Shown here piece by piece: positions 1-5,459 of a DNA stretch of 5,459 bases (within the stretch, counting starts at the first letter, position 1; each line of letters begins with the position of its first letter). The stretch is from contig JAEZES010000152.1 in NCBI GenBank assembly GCA_023432995.1, forward strand, positions 1-5,459, in the 5' to 3' direction. Below the pieces are notes generated by a model. It had not been told where the DNA came from. It was given only the letters and a program-made list of their open reading frames with translations, and searched no databases. The stretch comes from Pseudomonadota bacterium. Its GTDB lineage: Bacteria; Pseudomonadota; Alphaproteobacteria; Sphingomonadales; Sphingomonadaceae. A program made the translations under genes and the position numbers.

Positions 1-63
1 CCCGCCCCCCTTTCTCTCACCCCCGGCCGGCGACAACGAGGCCCTCCCCCTCTTCCCCGCGAC
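1..63. other. Gene-free tail beyond the dehydrogenase stop
   Basis: No supportable gene lies between the dehydrogenase stop and the left edge. On the minus (transcribed-sense) strand the tail is very G-rich, with G-runs of 3 to 6 at 58-55, 50-46, 44-42, 24-20, 10-5 and 3-1. There is an 8-bp self-complementary block at 23-30 (CCGGCCGG), but it has no loop and no following U-tract, so I do not call an intrinsic terminator. The operon may continue past the edge. Confidence 0.5.
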
Positions 64-1065
64 CTAGGGCGCGATCAGCACCTTGCACTGGCTGGTGCGC
101 TGCTTGAGACTCTCGAACACCGCCGGCGTATCGGCCAGCGCGATCGTGTCGGTCACCAGCAGCCGCGGCTCGATCGCCCCCGCCGCGAGCGCGTCGAGCG
201 AGGCCTGGTACTCGGGGACGGTAAAGAACGCGCTGGTCACCAGCCGCACCTCCTTCGACAGCATGGCGAAGCTGTTGATTGGGTCGGGCCGCGTGCACAG
301 GCCGAGCAACAGGATCGTGCCACGGTTGCGCACCTGCTGGACCGCCTGGTCGATCAGCCCCGGGATGCCGACGCACTCGAACACGATGTCGGCCTTGCCG
401 CCCAAACCAGCTTCGGCGCTGCCGACCGGGTCTGCCGGGTCGACCACGAACACGTCGGCGCCCATGCCGAGCGCGCGGTCGCGCTGGAAGCCGGCGATGT
501 CCTGAACCGCGACCTTGCCCGCGCCCATCCGCTTCGCCCAGAACGCCACCGCGAGCCCGATCGGCCCGGCGCCGAGGACCAGCACCTTGTCGCCGGCCTT
601 GAGCCCCGACAAGTTGACGCCGTGCAGCGCCACCGCCAGCGGCTCGACGATCGCGCCGTCGGCGACGCTGAGACCGGCCGGCAGCTTGACGCACTGGTTG
701 GGCCGCGTCAGCGCGTACTCGGCATAGCCGCCGCCCTGCAGGCCGAACTGCGCACACCACTGGACCTCGCCCTTGCGGCAGTGCTCGCAGCGCCCGCAGC
801 TCCTGAGCGGGATGACCGAAACGAGGTCGCCCGCTTTAAGCCCCTCGACCTCGCGACCAAGTTCGACGACTTCGCCGGCGAACTCGTGACCCAGCACGTC
901 GCCGTGCCGGCAGCCGTAGGCGGCGTCCTCGGTCATGTGCAGGTCGCTGCCGCAGATGCCGCAGCGGCCGACCTTGACCACGACCTGGCCGACGTCGGGC
1001 GTCGGGTCGGGCAGGGTCTCGAACGCGAGCGGGGTGTGGAGCGCCTGAAACGTAACGGCCTTCAT
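64..1065 (-). CDS. Zinc-dependent medium-chain alcohol/polyol dehydrogenase (MDR superfamily)
   Basis: A 333-aa cytoplasmic NAD(P)-dependent dehydrogenase of the zinc-containing MDR superfamily, close in layout to threonine/sorbitol/butanediol dehydrogenases. It should oxidise a secondary or primary alcohol, or reduce the matching carbonyl. The N-terminal GroES-like catalytic domain carries the zinc motif CGICGSD (ligand Cys38), a GHE motif (His60, Glu61) and a VEPLAVA segment (Glu141) typical of the sorbitol/threonine branch. The structural-zinc lobe has all four cysteines (Cys90, 93, 96, 104). The Rossmann domain begins near residue 160 with GAGPIG (165-170), and an Asp near 189 at the end of the second strand favours NAD+ over NADP+. 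Length is normal and nothing is missing. I chose the second of two adjacent ATGs: it lies 4 nt from a strong GGAGG, whereas the first (at 1068) lies only 1 nt away. The start overlaps the hydrolase stop (TGATG), indicating translational coupling. The true substrate is unknown. Confidence 0.93.
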   Translation of the reverse strand: MKAVTFQALHTPLAFETLPDPTPDVGQVVVKVGRCGICGSDLHMTEDAAYGCRHGDVLGHEFAGEVVELGREVEGLKAGDLVSVIPLRSCGRCEHCRKGEVQWCAQFGLQGGGYAEYALTRPNQCVKLPAGLSVADGAIVEPLAVALHGVNLSGLKAGDKVLVLGAGPIGLAVAFWAKRMGAGKVAVQDIAGFQRDRALGMGADVFVVDPADPVGSAEAGLGGKADIVFECVGIPGLIDQAVQQVRNRGTILLLGLCTRPDPINSFAMLSKEVRLVTSAFFTVPEYQASLDALAAGAIEPRLLVTDTIALADTPAVFESLKQRTSQCKVLIAP

Positions 1066-1949
1066 CATTCCTCCCAGCGCGGCTGCTCGCCCATCGCCAC
1101 TTCGCTCGAGTTCACCAGCAGGAACCCGTCGAGCACGTCGATCGCGCCGGGGAACGCGGCGCGCACGCGGGTCTGCAGGTCCTTCGAGTCCTTCGACGCG
1201 GCCACCAGCCCCGGCCAGGCGGCGATGTACCGGCGGCTGAACGCGATGCCGCTGGCGTCGTTCGGCAGGCCGGGCCGGTTGTGGCCGGCGACGACGATTT
1301 CCGGCTCCAGCGCCGCAAGCTGGGCGAGCGACTCGCCCCAAGCGGCGATTTCCGCCGGCCCGTGCTCGCCGAACCACAGGAACATCTCGTTGTAGACGAT
1401 GTCGCCCGGGAACAGCGCCCGGATCCCCGGAGCCCACAGCGCGGTCGAATGGACGTGGTCGCCCTGCATCGGCCCGATCACCTTGAGCTCGTGCCCTTCG
1501 AGCATGATCGTGTCGCTCGTCATCGCGCGCGGCGCTCCGGGATAGGCCGGGCCGTTCGCGCCCAGCATCGGGCTCCAGCGGCGCACCTTGAACGGCAGCG
1601 AACGCCAGATGTCGGCGACCACGGTCGGGTGCGCGACGATCTCGGCCTCGGGGAAGGCCTCCTGCAGCACGTCCATCGAGAAGAAGTGGTCGGGGTGGTC
1701 GTGGGTGACGAAAATGTGCGTGAGCCGCTTGCCGCTGTCGAGCACCAGCGCGGCGACGCGGTGCGCGTCGGCCTTGGTGAACGGCGGATCGACCAGCACC
1801 GCGTCGCGTTCGCCCATGATCAGCGCGGCGTTCGCATGAAGCGAGCCGGCGCTTGTCTGCAGGACCTGGACGGTCAGCGGTCTGTCCTGCGCGGTGGCGG
1901 GCGCGGCGAGCGCAAGCAGGGCCAACGCGGCGGCGACAATTGCCTTCAT
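1065..1949 (-). CDS. Exported metallo-beta-lactamase-fold hydrolase
   Basis: A 294-aa MBL-fold metallohydrolase (lactamase_B superfamily) with an N-terminal Sec-type signal peptide. The peptide has Lys2, a hydrophobic Ala/Leu core and a probable signal peptidase I site after Ala-Thr-Ala20, just before Gln21, so the mature enzyme should be periplasmic. The metal signature is THDHPDH (His83, His85, Asp87, His88). A third-motif His lies in GDHVHST (165 or 167), followed by Asp183 in FPGDIVYN and His223 in AGHN, so a dinuclear zinc site looks complete. Downstream of Asp183 the pattern GD-[IV]VYN ... VVAGH is that of generic MBL-fold hydrolases rather than of classical antibiotic beta-lactamases. 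It may hydrolyse an ester, lactone or thioester, but the substrate is unknown. The start follows a GAGGGGG ribosome site 6 nt away, and the gene begins 11 nt after the SDR stop. It is the only protein in the operon with a visible export signal. Confidence 0.9.
   Translation of the reverse strand: MKAIVAAALALLALAAPATAQDRPLTVQVLQTSAGSLHANAALIMGERDAVLVDPPFTKADAHRVAALVLDSGKRLTHIFVTHDHPDHFFSMDVLQEAFPEAEIVAHPTVVADIWRSLPFKVRRWSPMLGANGPAYPGAPRAMTSDTIMLEGHELKVIGPMQGDHVHSTALWAPGIRALFPGDIVYNEMFLWFGEHGPAEIAAWGESLAQLAALEPEIVVAGHNRPGLPNDASGIAFSRRYIAAWPGLVAASKDSKDLQTRVRAAFPGAIDVLDGFLLVNSSEVAMGEQPRWEE
1070..1074 (-). promoter_or_regulatory. Shine-Dalgarno deciding the dehydrogenase start
   Basis: The minus strand reads GGGAGGAATGATGAAG. 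GGAGG is 1 nt from the first ATG (1068-1066) and 4 nt from the second (1065-1063), so the second is the better start. The site lies within the last codons of the upstream hydrolase gene, as expected for coupled translation. Confidence 0.7.
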
Positions 1950-1955
1950 GAACAG

Positions 1956-1962
1956 CCCCCTC
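1956..1962 (-). promoter_or_regulatory. Shine-Dalgarno of the MBL-fold hydrolase
   Basis: GAGGGGG lies 6 nt upstream of the ATG at 1949-1947. It overlaps the TGA stop of the preceding SDR (1963-1961). It fixes the start that gives a complete signal peptide. Confidence 0.65.
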
Positions 1963-2815
1963 AGTCGGATAGCGGCTTGACCGGACCCAGTTGCATCCCG
2001 CCGTCGATCATCACGTGGCTGCCGGTCATGTAGCTGCCCGCGTCGGAGGCGAGCAGCAGGGCGAGCGGTTTGATCTGGTAGGTCTCGGCCATGCGCCCGA
2101 CCGGGACCAGTTCGTCCCACGCGGCCTTGGCCGCCGGGTTCTTCTTGACCCAGCCGTCGCCGATGTTGGTCACGAACGGTCCCGGCGCGATCGCGTTGAC
2201 GCGGATGCCGTAGGCGGCGAGCTCGTAGGCCGCGTGGCGCATGAAGTGCTTCACCCCGGCCTTGGCGGCCATGTACGGCACCCCGACGATCGCCTCGTTG
2301 ACCTCGGCCGCGTTCGAGCTGGTGATGACGATGCTGCCGCCGCGCCTTTCGGTGTTCGCCTTCATCACCCGCGCCGCCTCGCGCACGGTGTGGAACACGC
2401 CGGTGAGGTTGATGCCGATCGACTTGTACCAGCGCTCGGGGTCGTAGACGTCGATCTGCCCATCGGGATTGCGCGTTCCCTCCGGGGTCCAGAAGCCGTT
2501 GCCGACGTCGAGCCCGGCGTTGGCGAAGACGATGTCGCAAGCGCCGTAGGCGTCGACATGGTCGTCGAACACCCGCGCGACGTCGTCGAGGTTGGCGACG
2601 TCGCACACCCCCCAGCGCGCCTCGTAGCCCTCGTCGACCAGCCGCTGCGCCTCGCGTGCGGCGCCCGCCCCGTCGATGTCGGTCAGGGTCACTTTCGCGC
2701 CCGCCTCAGCCATGCACTCGGCGTAGGCGAGCCCGATCCCGCTCGCCGCCCCGGTGACCAGCGCGGAGCGGCCGCGGATGTCGAACTGCTCGAGGGTCCT
2801 CGGGCCTTCGGTCAC
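1961..2815 (-). CDS. Short-chain dehydrogenase/reductase (classical SDR)
   Basis: A 284-aa NAD(P)-dependent oxidoreductase of the classical SDR family, cytoplasmic, expected to interconvert a hydroxyl and a carbonyl group. Visible motifs are the cofactor loop TGAASGIG (21-28), an acidic residue after strand 2 (Asp46 in TDID) favouring NAD(H), the ANAG motif (98-101), the catalytic Asn136 (in GINLTG), the Ser pair 166-167, and YMAAK with Tyr181 and Lys185. PGPFVT (211-216) and the C-terminal DGG (271-273) are also typical. An insertion of about 15 residues after the ANAG strand (roughly 104-124, rich in Gly, Pro and Asp) is longer than in the shortest classical SDRs. The start is GTG at 2815-2813, which overlaps the cupin stop as GTGA. 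No ATG lies nearby in frame and no good Shine-Dalgarno is seen, so translation is probably coupled to the cupin. It likely acts on the same substrate series as the cupins and the MDR dehydrogenase. The substrate is not determinable. Confidence 0.93.
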   Translation of the reverse strand: MTEGPRTLEQFDIRGRSALVTGAASGIGLAYAECMAEAGAKVTLTDIDGAGAAREAQRLVDEGYEARWGVCDVANLDDVARVFDDHVDAYGACDIVFANAGLDVGNGFWTPEGTRNPDGQIDVYDPERWYKSIGINLTGVFHTVREAARVMKANTERRGGSIVITSSNAAEVNEAIVGVPYMAAKAGVKHFMRHAAYELAAYGIRVNAIAPGPFVTNIGDGWVKKNPAAKAAWDELVPVGRMAETYQIKPLALLLASDAGSYMTGSHVMIDGGMQLGPVKPLSD

Positions 2816-3351
2816 AGGTAGAGCTTCGGATTGATCGCGATGCCCTGCTCCTTGCAGTAGCTCTCGTAGTGGTTGATCATCCACCACACGTCGACCGTCT
2901 CGATCAGCTGCGCCTGGTTGTCGTAGAACTCGATCGGCCCGACCATCCAGCCCCACAGCTTGCAGCCCTCGGGGTGATCGGTGACCAGGGTGTGGCTCTC
3001 GCCGGGGACTTCGAAGATCAGCCCGCCGGGCGAGGCGACCCAGTCGTACTCGAGGTAGCGCACCGAGCCGGTAATGCAGACCATCGTCACCGTGCCGCGG
3101 TGGAAGTGCGTGCCGATCGTGCCCGGGCCCTTCATCCACAGGATGTTCGAGTAGGCGTTCTGGCGCACGTCGAACGCGAGGTGCTTGATCGCCGCCGTCG
3201 GCCCGAACGGCACCCACGGGCTGTCGTCGTCGCTTTCGGCATCGATGTAGCGCCCGCCCGGCGTGTGCGCGCGGACGAGCTCCTTGTAGTTGAACGGGAC
3301 GTCGACGATCCGCTGCTCGGTGTTGGGCGGGGCTTTCATGACGCTGGCCAT
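2812..3351 (-). CDS. DAD-like cupin dioxygenase family protein, second copy
   Basis: A 179-aa single-domain cupin resembling the 2,4'-dihydroxyacetophenone dioxygenase (DAD) family, which uses Fe(II) and O2 to cleave the C-C bond between a carbonyl and a hydroxymethyl carbon. The first cupin motif contains THFH (His82, His84), and the second reads PGESHTLV with His120. There is no Glu in motif 1, consistent with a three-His metal site as in DAD. It is homologous along its length to the cupin just upstream: both share WVP-G near the start, YLE-x-[DE]W in the barrel, IFE-x-PGESHTLV, a GP-x(3)-[FL]-x-D strand and an HYE...GI tail. They are clearly diverged, with an aromatic-rich C-terminal segment (VDVWWMINHYE) here. 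The ATG at 3351 is supported by AGGAG 8 nt upstream; Met5 is a less likely alternative. The stop overlaps the SDR start by 4 nt. Function is assigned by family only, and an isomerase or a non-catalytic partner role remains possible. Confidence 0.82.
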   Translation of the reverse strand: MASVMKAPPNTEQRIVDVPFNYKELVRAHTPGGRYIDAESDDDSPWVPFGPTAAIKHLAFDVRQNAYSNILWMKGPGTIGTHFHRGTVTMVCITGSVRYLEYDWVASPGGLIFEVPGESHTLVTDHPEGCKLWGWMVGPIEFYDNQAQLIETVDVWWMINHYESYCKEQGIAINPKLYL

Positions 3352-3359
3352 CGGGGGTG

Positions 3360-3364
3360 CTCCT
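3360..3364 (-). promoter_or_regulatory. Shine-Dalgarno of the second cupin
   Basis: AGGAG lies 8 nt upstream of the ATG at 3351-3349 and directly after the TAA of the first cupin (3368-3366). It supports 3351 over the internal Met5 codon and close co-translation of the two cupins. Confidence 0.65.
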
Positions 3365-3365
3365 C

Positions 3366-3911
3366 TTAGCGGATCAGGGTGTCGAGGTAGTCGGCGCCGA
3401 TGCCGCATTCCTCGTAGTGCGCGCGGGCGTCGCGCATGTAGTCGAACACGTCGTAGTGGCCGACGGTGTTGCCCTGCTCGTCGAGCCACATCAGCGGGCC
3501 CGAGACGACGAAGAACACCTTCATCGGGTCCGGGTGCTCGTAGCTGACCAACGTATGGCTCTCGCCCGGGGTCTCGAAGATGAAGTCGCCGGCGGTCGCG
3601 GTCCACTCGTGCTCGAGATAGGCCCACTTGCCGCTGATCGTGTAGGCCCAGATCGGCTTGGGGTGATAGTGCCGGTTCACGATGCACGGCTTCTTGGCCA
3701 TCAGCACGTCGGCCCACATGTTGAGGGTCGGGCTGATCCACACCGGCTTCGAATAGACGTCCTCGACCTGGGGCCGCCCGATCGGCACCCACAGCCGTTC
3801 GTCGCCTTCGGCGATCTTGGCCATGTAGGCTTCGGGCTTGGCGCCGGGGCGCAGCGCGGGGGGGACGGGCGGGGTTCCCGCCCAGGGCTCGGTGGTGGGG
3901 GCTTCGGGCAT
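3366..3911 (-). CDS. DAD-like cupin dioxygenase family protein, first copy
   Basis: A 181-aa cupin that looks closer to characterised 2,4'-dihydroxyacetophenone dioxygenase than its neighbour does. It has a Pro/Ala-rich N-terminal tail (about 1-25), then WVPIG (41-45), a metal motif RHYHP (His81, His83), the strand YLEHEW (98-103), and PGESHTLV with His119. The C-terminal region GHYDVFDY ... GADYLDTLIR matches the DAD-type end as I remember it. The three histidines would hold Fe(II), and motif 1 lacks the usual cupin Glu. The predicted reaction class is oxidative C-C cleavage next to a carbonyl, giving a carboxylate and a smaller acid such as formate; this is inference from the family. The enzyme is cytoplasmic, with no signal peptide. 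The ATG at 3911 is preceded by a purine-rich AAGAGAGAG ribosome site. The second cupin starts 14 nt after its stop, so the two are probably made together and could form a hetero-oligomer or act on successive intermediates. Confidence 0.85.
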   Translation of the reverse strand: MPEAPTTEPWAGTPPVPPALRPGAKPEAYMAKIAEGDERLWVPIGRPQVEDVYSKPVWISPTLNMWADVLMAKKPCIVNRHYHPKPIWAYTISGKWAYLEHEWTATAGDFIFETPGESHTLVSYEHPDPMKVFFVVSGPLMWLDEQGNTVGHYDVFDYMRDARAHYEECGIGADYLDTLIR

Positions 3912-3979
3912 GTCTCTCTCTTCGTCTGTCCGCGCGGCGGCGGCTTCCGGCCGATCCTAACCCGCTCGGGCCGTCGTGG
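3912..3979 (-). other. Intergenic gap between transporter and cupin pair
   Basis: This 68-bp gap is the largest in the operon; other neighbours are within 14 bp or overlap. On the minus strand it holds a short possible hairpin (CGGC, loop CGGAA, GCCG) with no U-tract, so not a convincing terminator, and ends in the purine-rich ribosome site of the first cupin. No clear -35/-10 promoter is visible. It could be an RNA-processing site or hold a secondary promoter. Confidence 0.35.
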
Positions 3980-5326
3980 CTACGCGGGCTCGAACGTCTC
4001 GCCGCGCTTGCGCAGCGCCGCCGGGGCGGTTTCCCTGAGCCCCATCGCGACGAAGCCGCTGATCAGCGCCAGCACCATCAGCACGTAGAGGAAGGTGTCG
4101 GCCCCGAAGGCGTCGTTCAGCGCGCCGGCCACCGGCGGGCCGAACACGCCGCCCAGGACTTCGCAGAAGCCCATCGCCAGCCCGAGCACGGTCGCGTGGT
4201 GGATCGGCCTGAACGTCTCCGAAGGAATGGTCGCCATGAAGATCGGGAAGGTGCCGTTGACCATCCAGCCGATGAAGAAGATCGGGATCAGCACCATCGC
4301 GTAGTTCGAAATGCCGAGTGAACTGATCCCGGGGAATGCGGCCGGATCCAGCAGCAGCACCCCGAGGGGGCCGACCAGCGAAAGGAACGGCAGGAACACC
4401 ATCACCGGCTTGCGCCCGATGCGGTCGGATGCCCCCGAGACGAGGAAGCTGTAGATCGCGGCGGCGATGCCGAGCGACCCGACCAGCCAGCTCATCGAGG
4501 TCGCATCCATCCCGCGTTCCTGCACGAGGAACACCGGCATGAAGGCCCAGGTGATGACGAAGTGCGCGACCATCAGGATGCCGACGACCACGCTGATCCA
4601 CATGTTGCGCACCTTCATCGCCCGGCCGACCTCGGCGATGTAATCGCTGACCGCCCGCCCGGCGCCGAGGTTTGGCTTGGCTTCGCGCGGCGGGGCCTTG
4701 GGCTCACGGAGCATGAACCAGATCATTGCCGCCGAGAGCAGCCCTGGCAGCGCCGCGAGGTAGAACGCCTCGCGCCAGCTGAACATCGTCGCGAAGGCGA
4801 CCAGCACTACCGGCGCCGCGAAACTGCCAAGCAGGTTCGAGCCGAGGTTCTGCGCCACGCCCTGCGCCAGTCCGCGCCGCTCGGGATTGACCTCGCTCGC
4901 CACCATCGCGTGGCTGATCGGCATCACGCCGCCCTCGGCCGCGCCCATCAGCAGCCGCGCGGCGAACAGGAACAGGAAGCTCGTCGCGAGGCCCGAGAGG
5001 AACGAGCAAAGCGAGAAGGCGATGGTGGCGATGACCAGCAGGATCTTGCGCTTGCCGAGCGTGTCGGACAGCCGGCCGACGAAGAACGCGGCGATCGCCC
5101 AGCTGAACGAGAGGCCCCCGGCCAGCAAGCCGATTTGCGTGCCCGACAGGCCCAGCTCGGGCTGCACGAACGGCATTAGCACGTTGAGCGCCTGCCGGTC
5201 GAAGAACACGATCCCGAAATTGAGGCTGAGCAACAGCACCAGCAGGGTCTGGTAGCCGGGCGAATTGGTCAGCCAGTTGCCCTGTGGCGGGTGGCCTGCG
5301 GGCGTCGTGGCGGGTGCAGTGGCCAT
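3980..5326 (-). CDS. Major facilitator superfamily transporter, probable organic-anion importer
   Basis: A 448-aa inner-membrane secondary transporter with the usual 12-helix MFS layout. A hydrophilic tail of about 25 residues precedes TM1, which carries an Asp-Arg pair (43-44, FFDRQ). The loop between TM2 and TM3 holds the MFS signature GRLSDTLGKRK (84-94), and its echo DRIGRKP (301-307) lies between TM8 and TM9. A charged, Pro/Lys/Arg-rich central loop (about 206-240) separates the two halves. RLLMGAAEGG (124-133) resembles the conserved R-x(3)-G-x(2)-E-G of the anion:cation symporter (ACS) type, so proton-coupled uptake of an organic or aromatic acid is the likely role; the substrate is inferred. 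Length is normal and no truncation is seen. The start lies 13 nt after the stop of the upstream partial gene, with only a weak AAGAGA ribosome site about 9 nt away. Placement ahead of the catabolic enzymes fits a substrate importer. Confidence 0.92.
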   Translation of the reverse strand: MATAPATTPAGHPPQGNWLTNSPGYQTLLVLLLSLNFGIVFFDRQALNVLMPFVQPELGLSGTQIGLLAGGLSFSWAIAAFFVGRLSDTLGKRKILLVIATIAFSLCSFLSGLATSFLFLFAARLLMGAAEGGVMPISHAMVASEVNPERRGLAQGVAQNLGSNLLGSFAAPVVLVAFATMFSWREAFYLAALPGLLSAAMIWFMLREPKAPPREAKPNLGAGRAVSDYIAEVGRAMKVRNMWISVVVGILMVAHFVITWAFMPVFLVQERGMDATSMSWLVGSLGIAAAIYSFLVSGASDRIGRKPVMVFLPFLSLVGPLGVLLLDPAAFPGISSLGISNYAMVLIPIFFIGWMVNGTFPIFMATIPSETFRPIHHATVLGLAMGFCEVLGGVFGPPVAGALNDAFGADTFLYVLMVLALISGFVAMGLRETAPAALRKRGETFEPA

Positions 5327-5339
5327 CGGTGCAGTTCTC

Positions 5340-5459
5340 TTACAGGAAGGAGCGGACGGGGTCGGAGCCGTCCCAATCGCGGGACGCCTCCCAGAAACGG
5401 GTGAACGTGGCGTCCATGCCCGGCGTCACCGGCAGCAGCTCGATGAAACCGAGCTGCGC
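5340..5459 (-). CDS. Unrecognised protein, C-terminal fragment cut by the window edge
   Basis: The last 39 codons and the TAA stop (5342-5340) of a minus-strand gene whose start lies beyond the right edge. The visible end contains GFIELLPVTPGMD followed by FTRFWEASRDWDGSDP and a hydrophobic last residue pair (Phe-Leu). Codon use (strong G/C at third positions) and the 13-nt gap to the transporter start fit a real gene in the same operon. I do not recognise the family: the fragment is too short, and the segment beginning LLPVTPGMD only vaguely recalls small ferredoxin-like (NIPSNAP/EthD/ABM-type) proteins. The full gene would probably help to identify the pathway. Confidence 0.65.
   Translation of the reverse strand, partial: AQLGFIELLPVTPGMDATFTRFWEASRDWDGSDPVRSFL

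Noticed and set aside
23..30. Palindrome CCGGCCGG as a terminator or operator
   Set aside because: Only 8 bp with no loop, no flanking symmetry and no U-tract; expected by chance in GC-rich DNA.
18..36. Possible start of a further minus-strand gene (TTG at 36-34 after GGAGGG, or GTG at 20-18)
   Set aside because: Only about 12 codons would be visible, the composition is simple Gly-rich sequence, and the start codons are rare ones. It cannot be supported without sequence to the left.
1066..1437. N-terminal extension of the zinc dehydrogenase upstream of 1068
   Set aside because: The extension is in the wrong frame of the MBL hydrolase gene and gives an Arg/Ala/Gly-rich sequence. MDR enzymes begin near the MKAV segment and a strong ribosome site sits just before it.
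1065..1949. Antibiotic-resistance beta-lactamase call for the MBL-fold protein
   Set aside because: The fold motif HxHxDH is shared by a large hydrolase superfamily. The remaining motifs (GDIVYN, VVAGHN) and the catabolic context point to a general metallohydrolase.
1281..2821. Long open frames on the plus strand (about 1281-2033 and 1991-2821)
   Set aside because: They lie antisense to the MBL hydrolase and SDR genes, have compositions dominated by Arg, Asp, Val, Gly and His as expected from mirrored high-GC codons, and show no family motif.
2981..3583. Direct repeat in DNA between 2981-3020 and 3544-3583
   Set aside because: Explained by homology of the two cupin genes at the conserved PGESHTLV region; not a separate repeat element.
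3357..5179. Plus-strand open frames opposite the cupins and transporter (about 3357-4088 and 4562-5179)
   Set aside because: Antisense shadows of well-supported genes; low-complexity Arg/Asp/His/Glu-rich translations without recognisable domains.

Overview
The window is a dense, GC-rich stretch in which every recognisable gene lies on the minus strand, so transcription runs from the right end to the left. Base composition, strong third-position G/C bias and the protein types (a DAD-like cupin pair, ACS/AAHS-like MFS carrier, SDR, MDR dehydrogenase) suggest an alphaproteobacterium, plausibly a sphingomonad. That placement is an inference from protein style, since no rRNA or other marker gene is present.

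In transcription order: (1) the 3' end of an unrecognised gene (5459-5340); (2) a 448-aa major facilitator transporter (5326-3980); (3) a 68-bp gap, the largest between genes; (4) a 181-aa cupin (3911-3366) and (5) a second, paralogous 179-aa cupin (3351-2812), both resembling 2,4'-dihydroxyacetophenone dioxygenase (DAD) and both keeping a His-x-His plus a distal His; (6) a 284-aa short-chain dehydrogenase starting at GTG (2815-1961); (7) a 294-aa exported metallo-beta-lactamase-fold hydrolase (1949-1065); (8) a 333-aa zinc-dependent medium-chain dehydrogenase (1065-64). The last 63 bp hold no gene that I can support.

The gaps (13, 68, 14, -4, 11 and -1 bp) and the stop/start overlaps argue for a single operon. 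It has the shape of a catabolic cassette: a carrier for uptake, two NAD(P)-type dehydrogenases to interconvert alcohol and carbonyl groups, two putative Fe(II) cupin oxygenases that could cleave a C-C bond next to a carbonyl, and a periplasmic hydrolase that may release or open the substrate. The substrate cannot be read from the sequence. By analogy with DAD, an aryl hydroxyketone or a similar lignin- or plant-derived aromatic is the leading hypothesis. No regulator, promoter, RNA gene, mobile element or CRISPR array was found inside the window.
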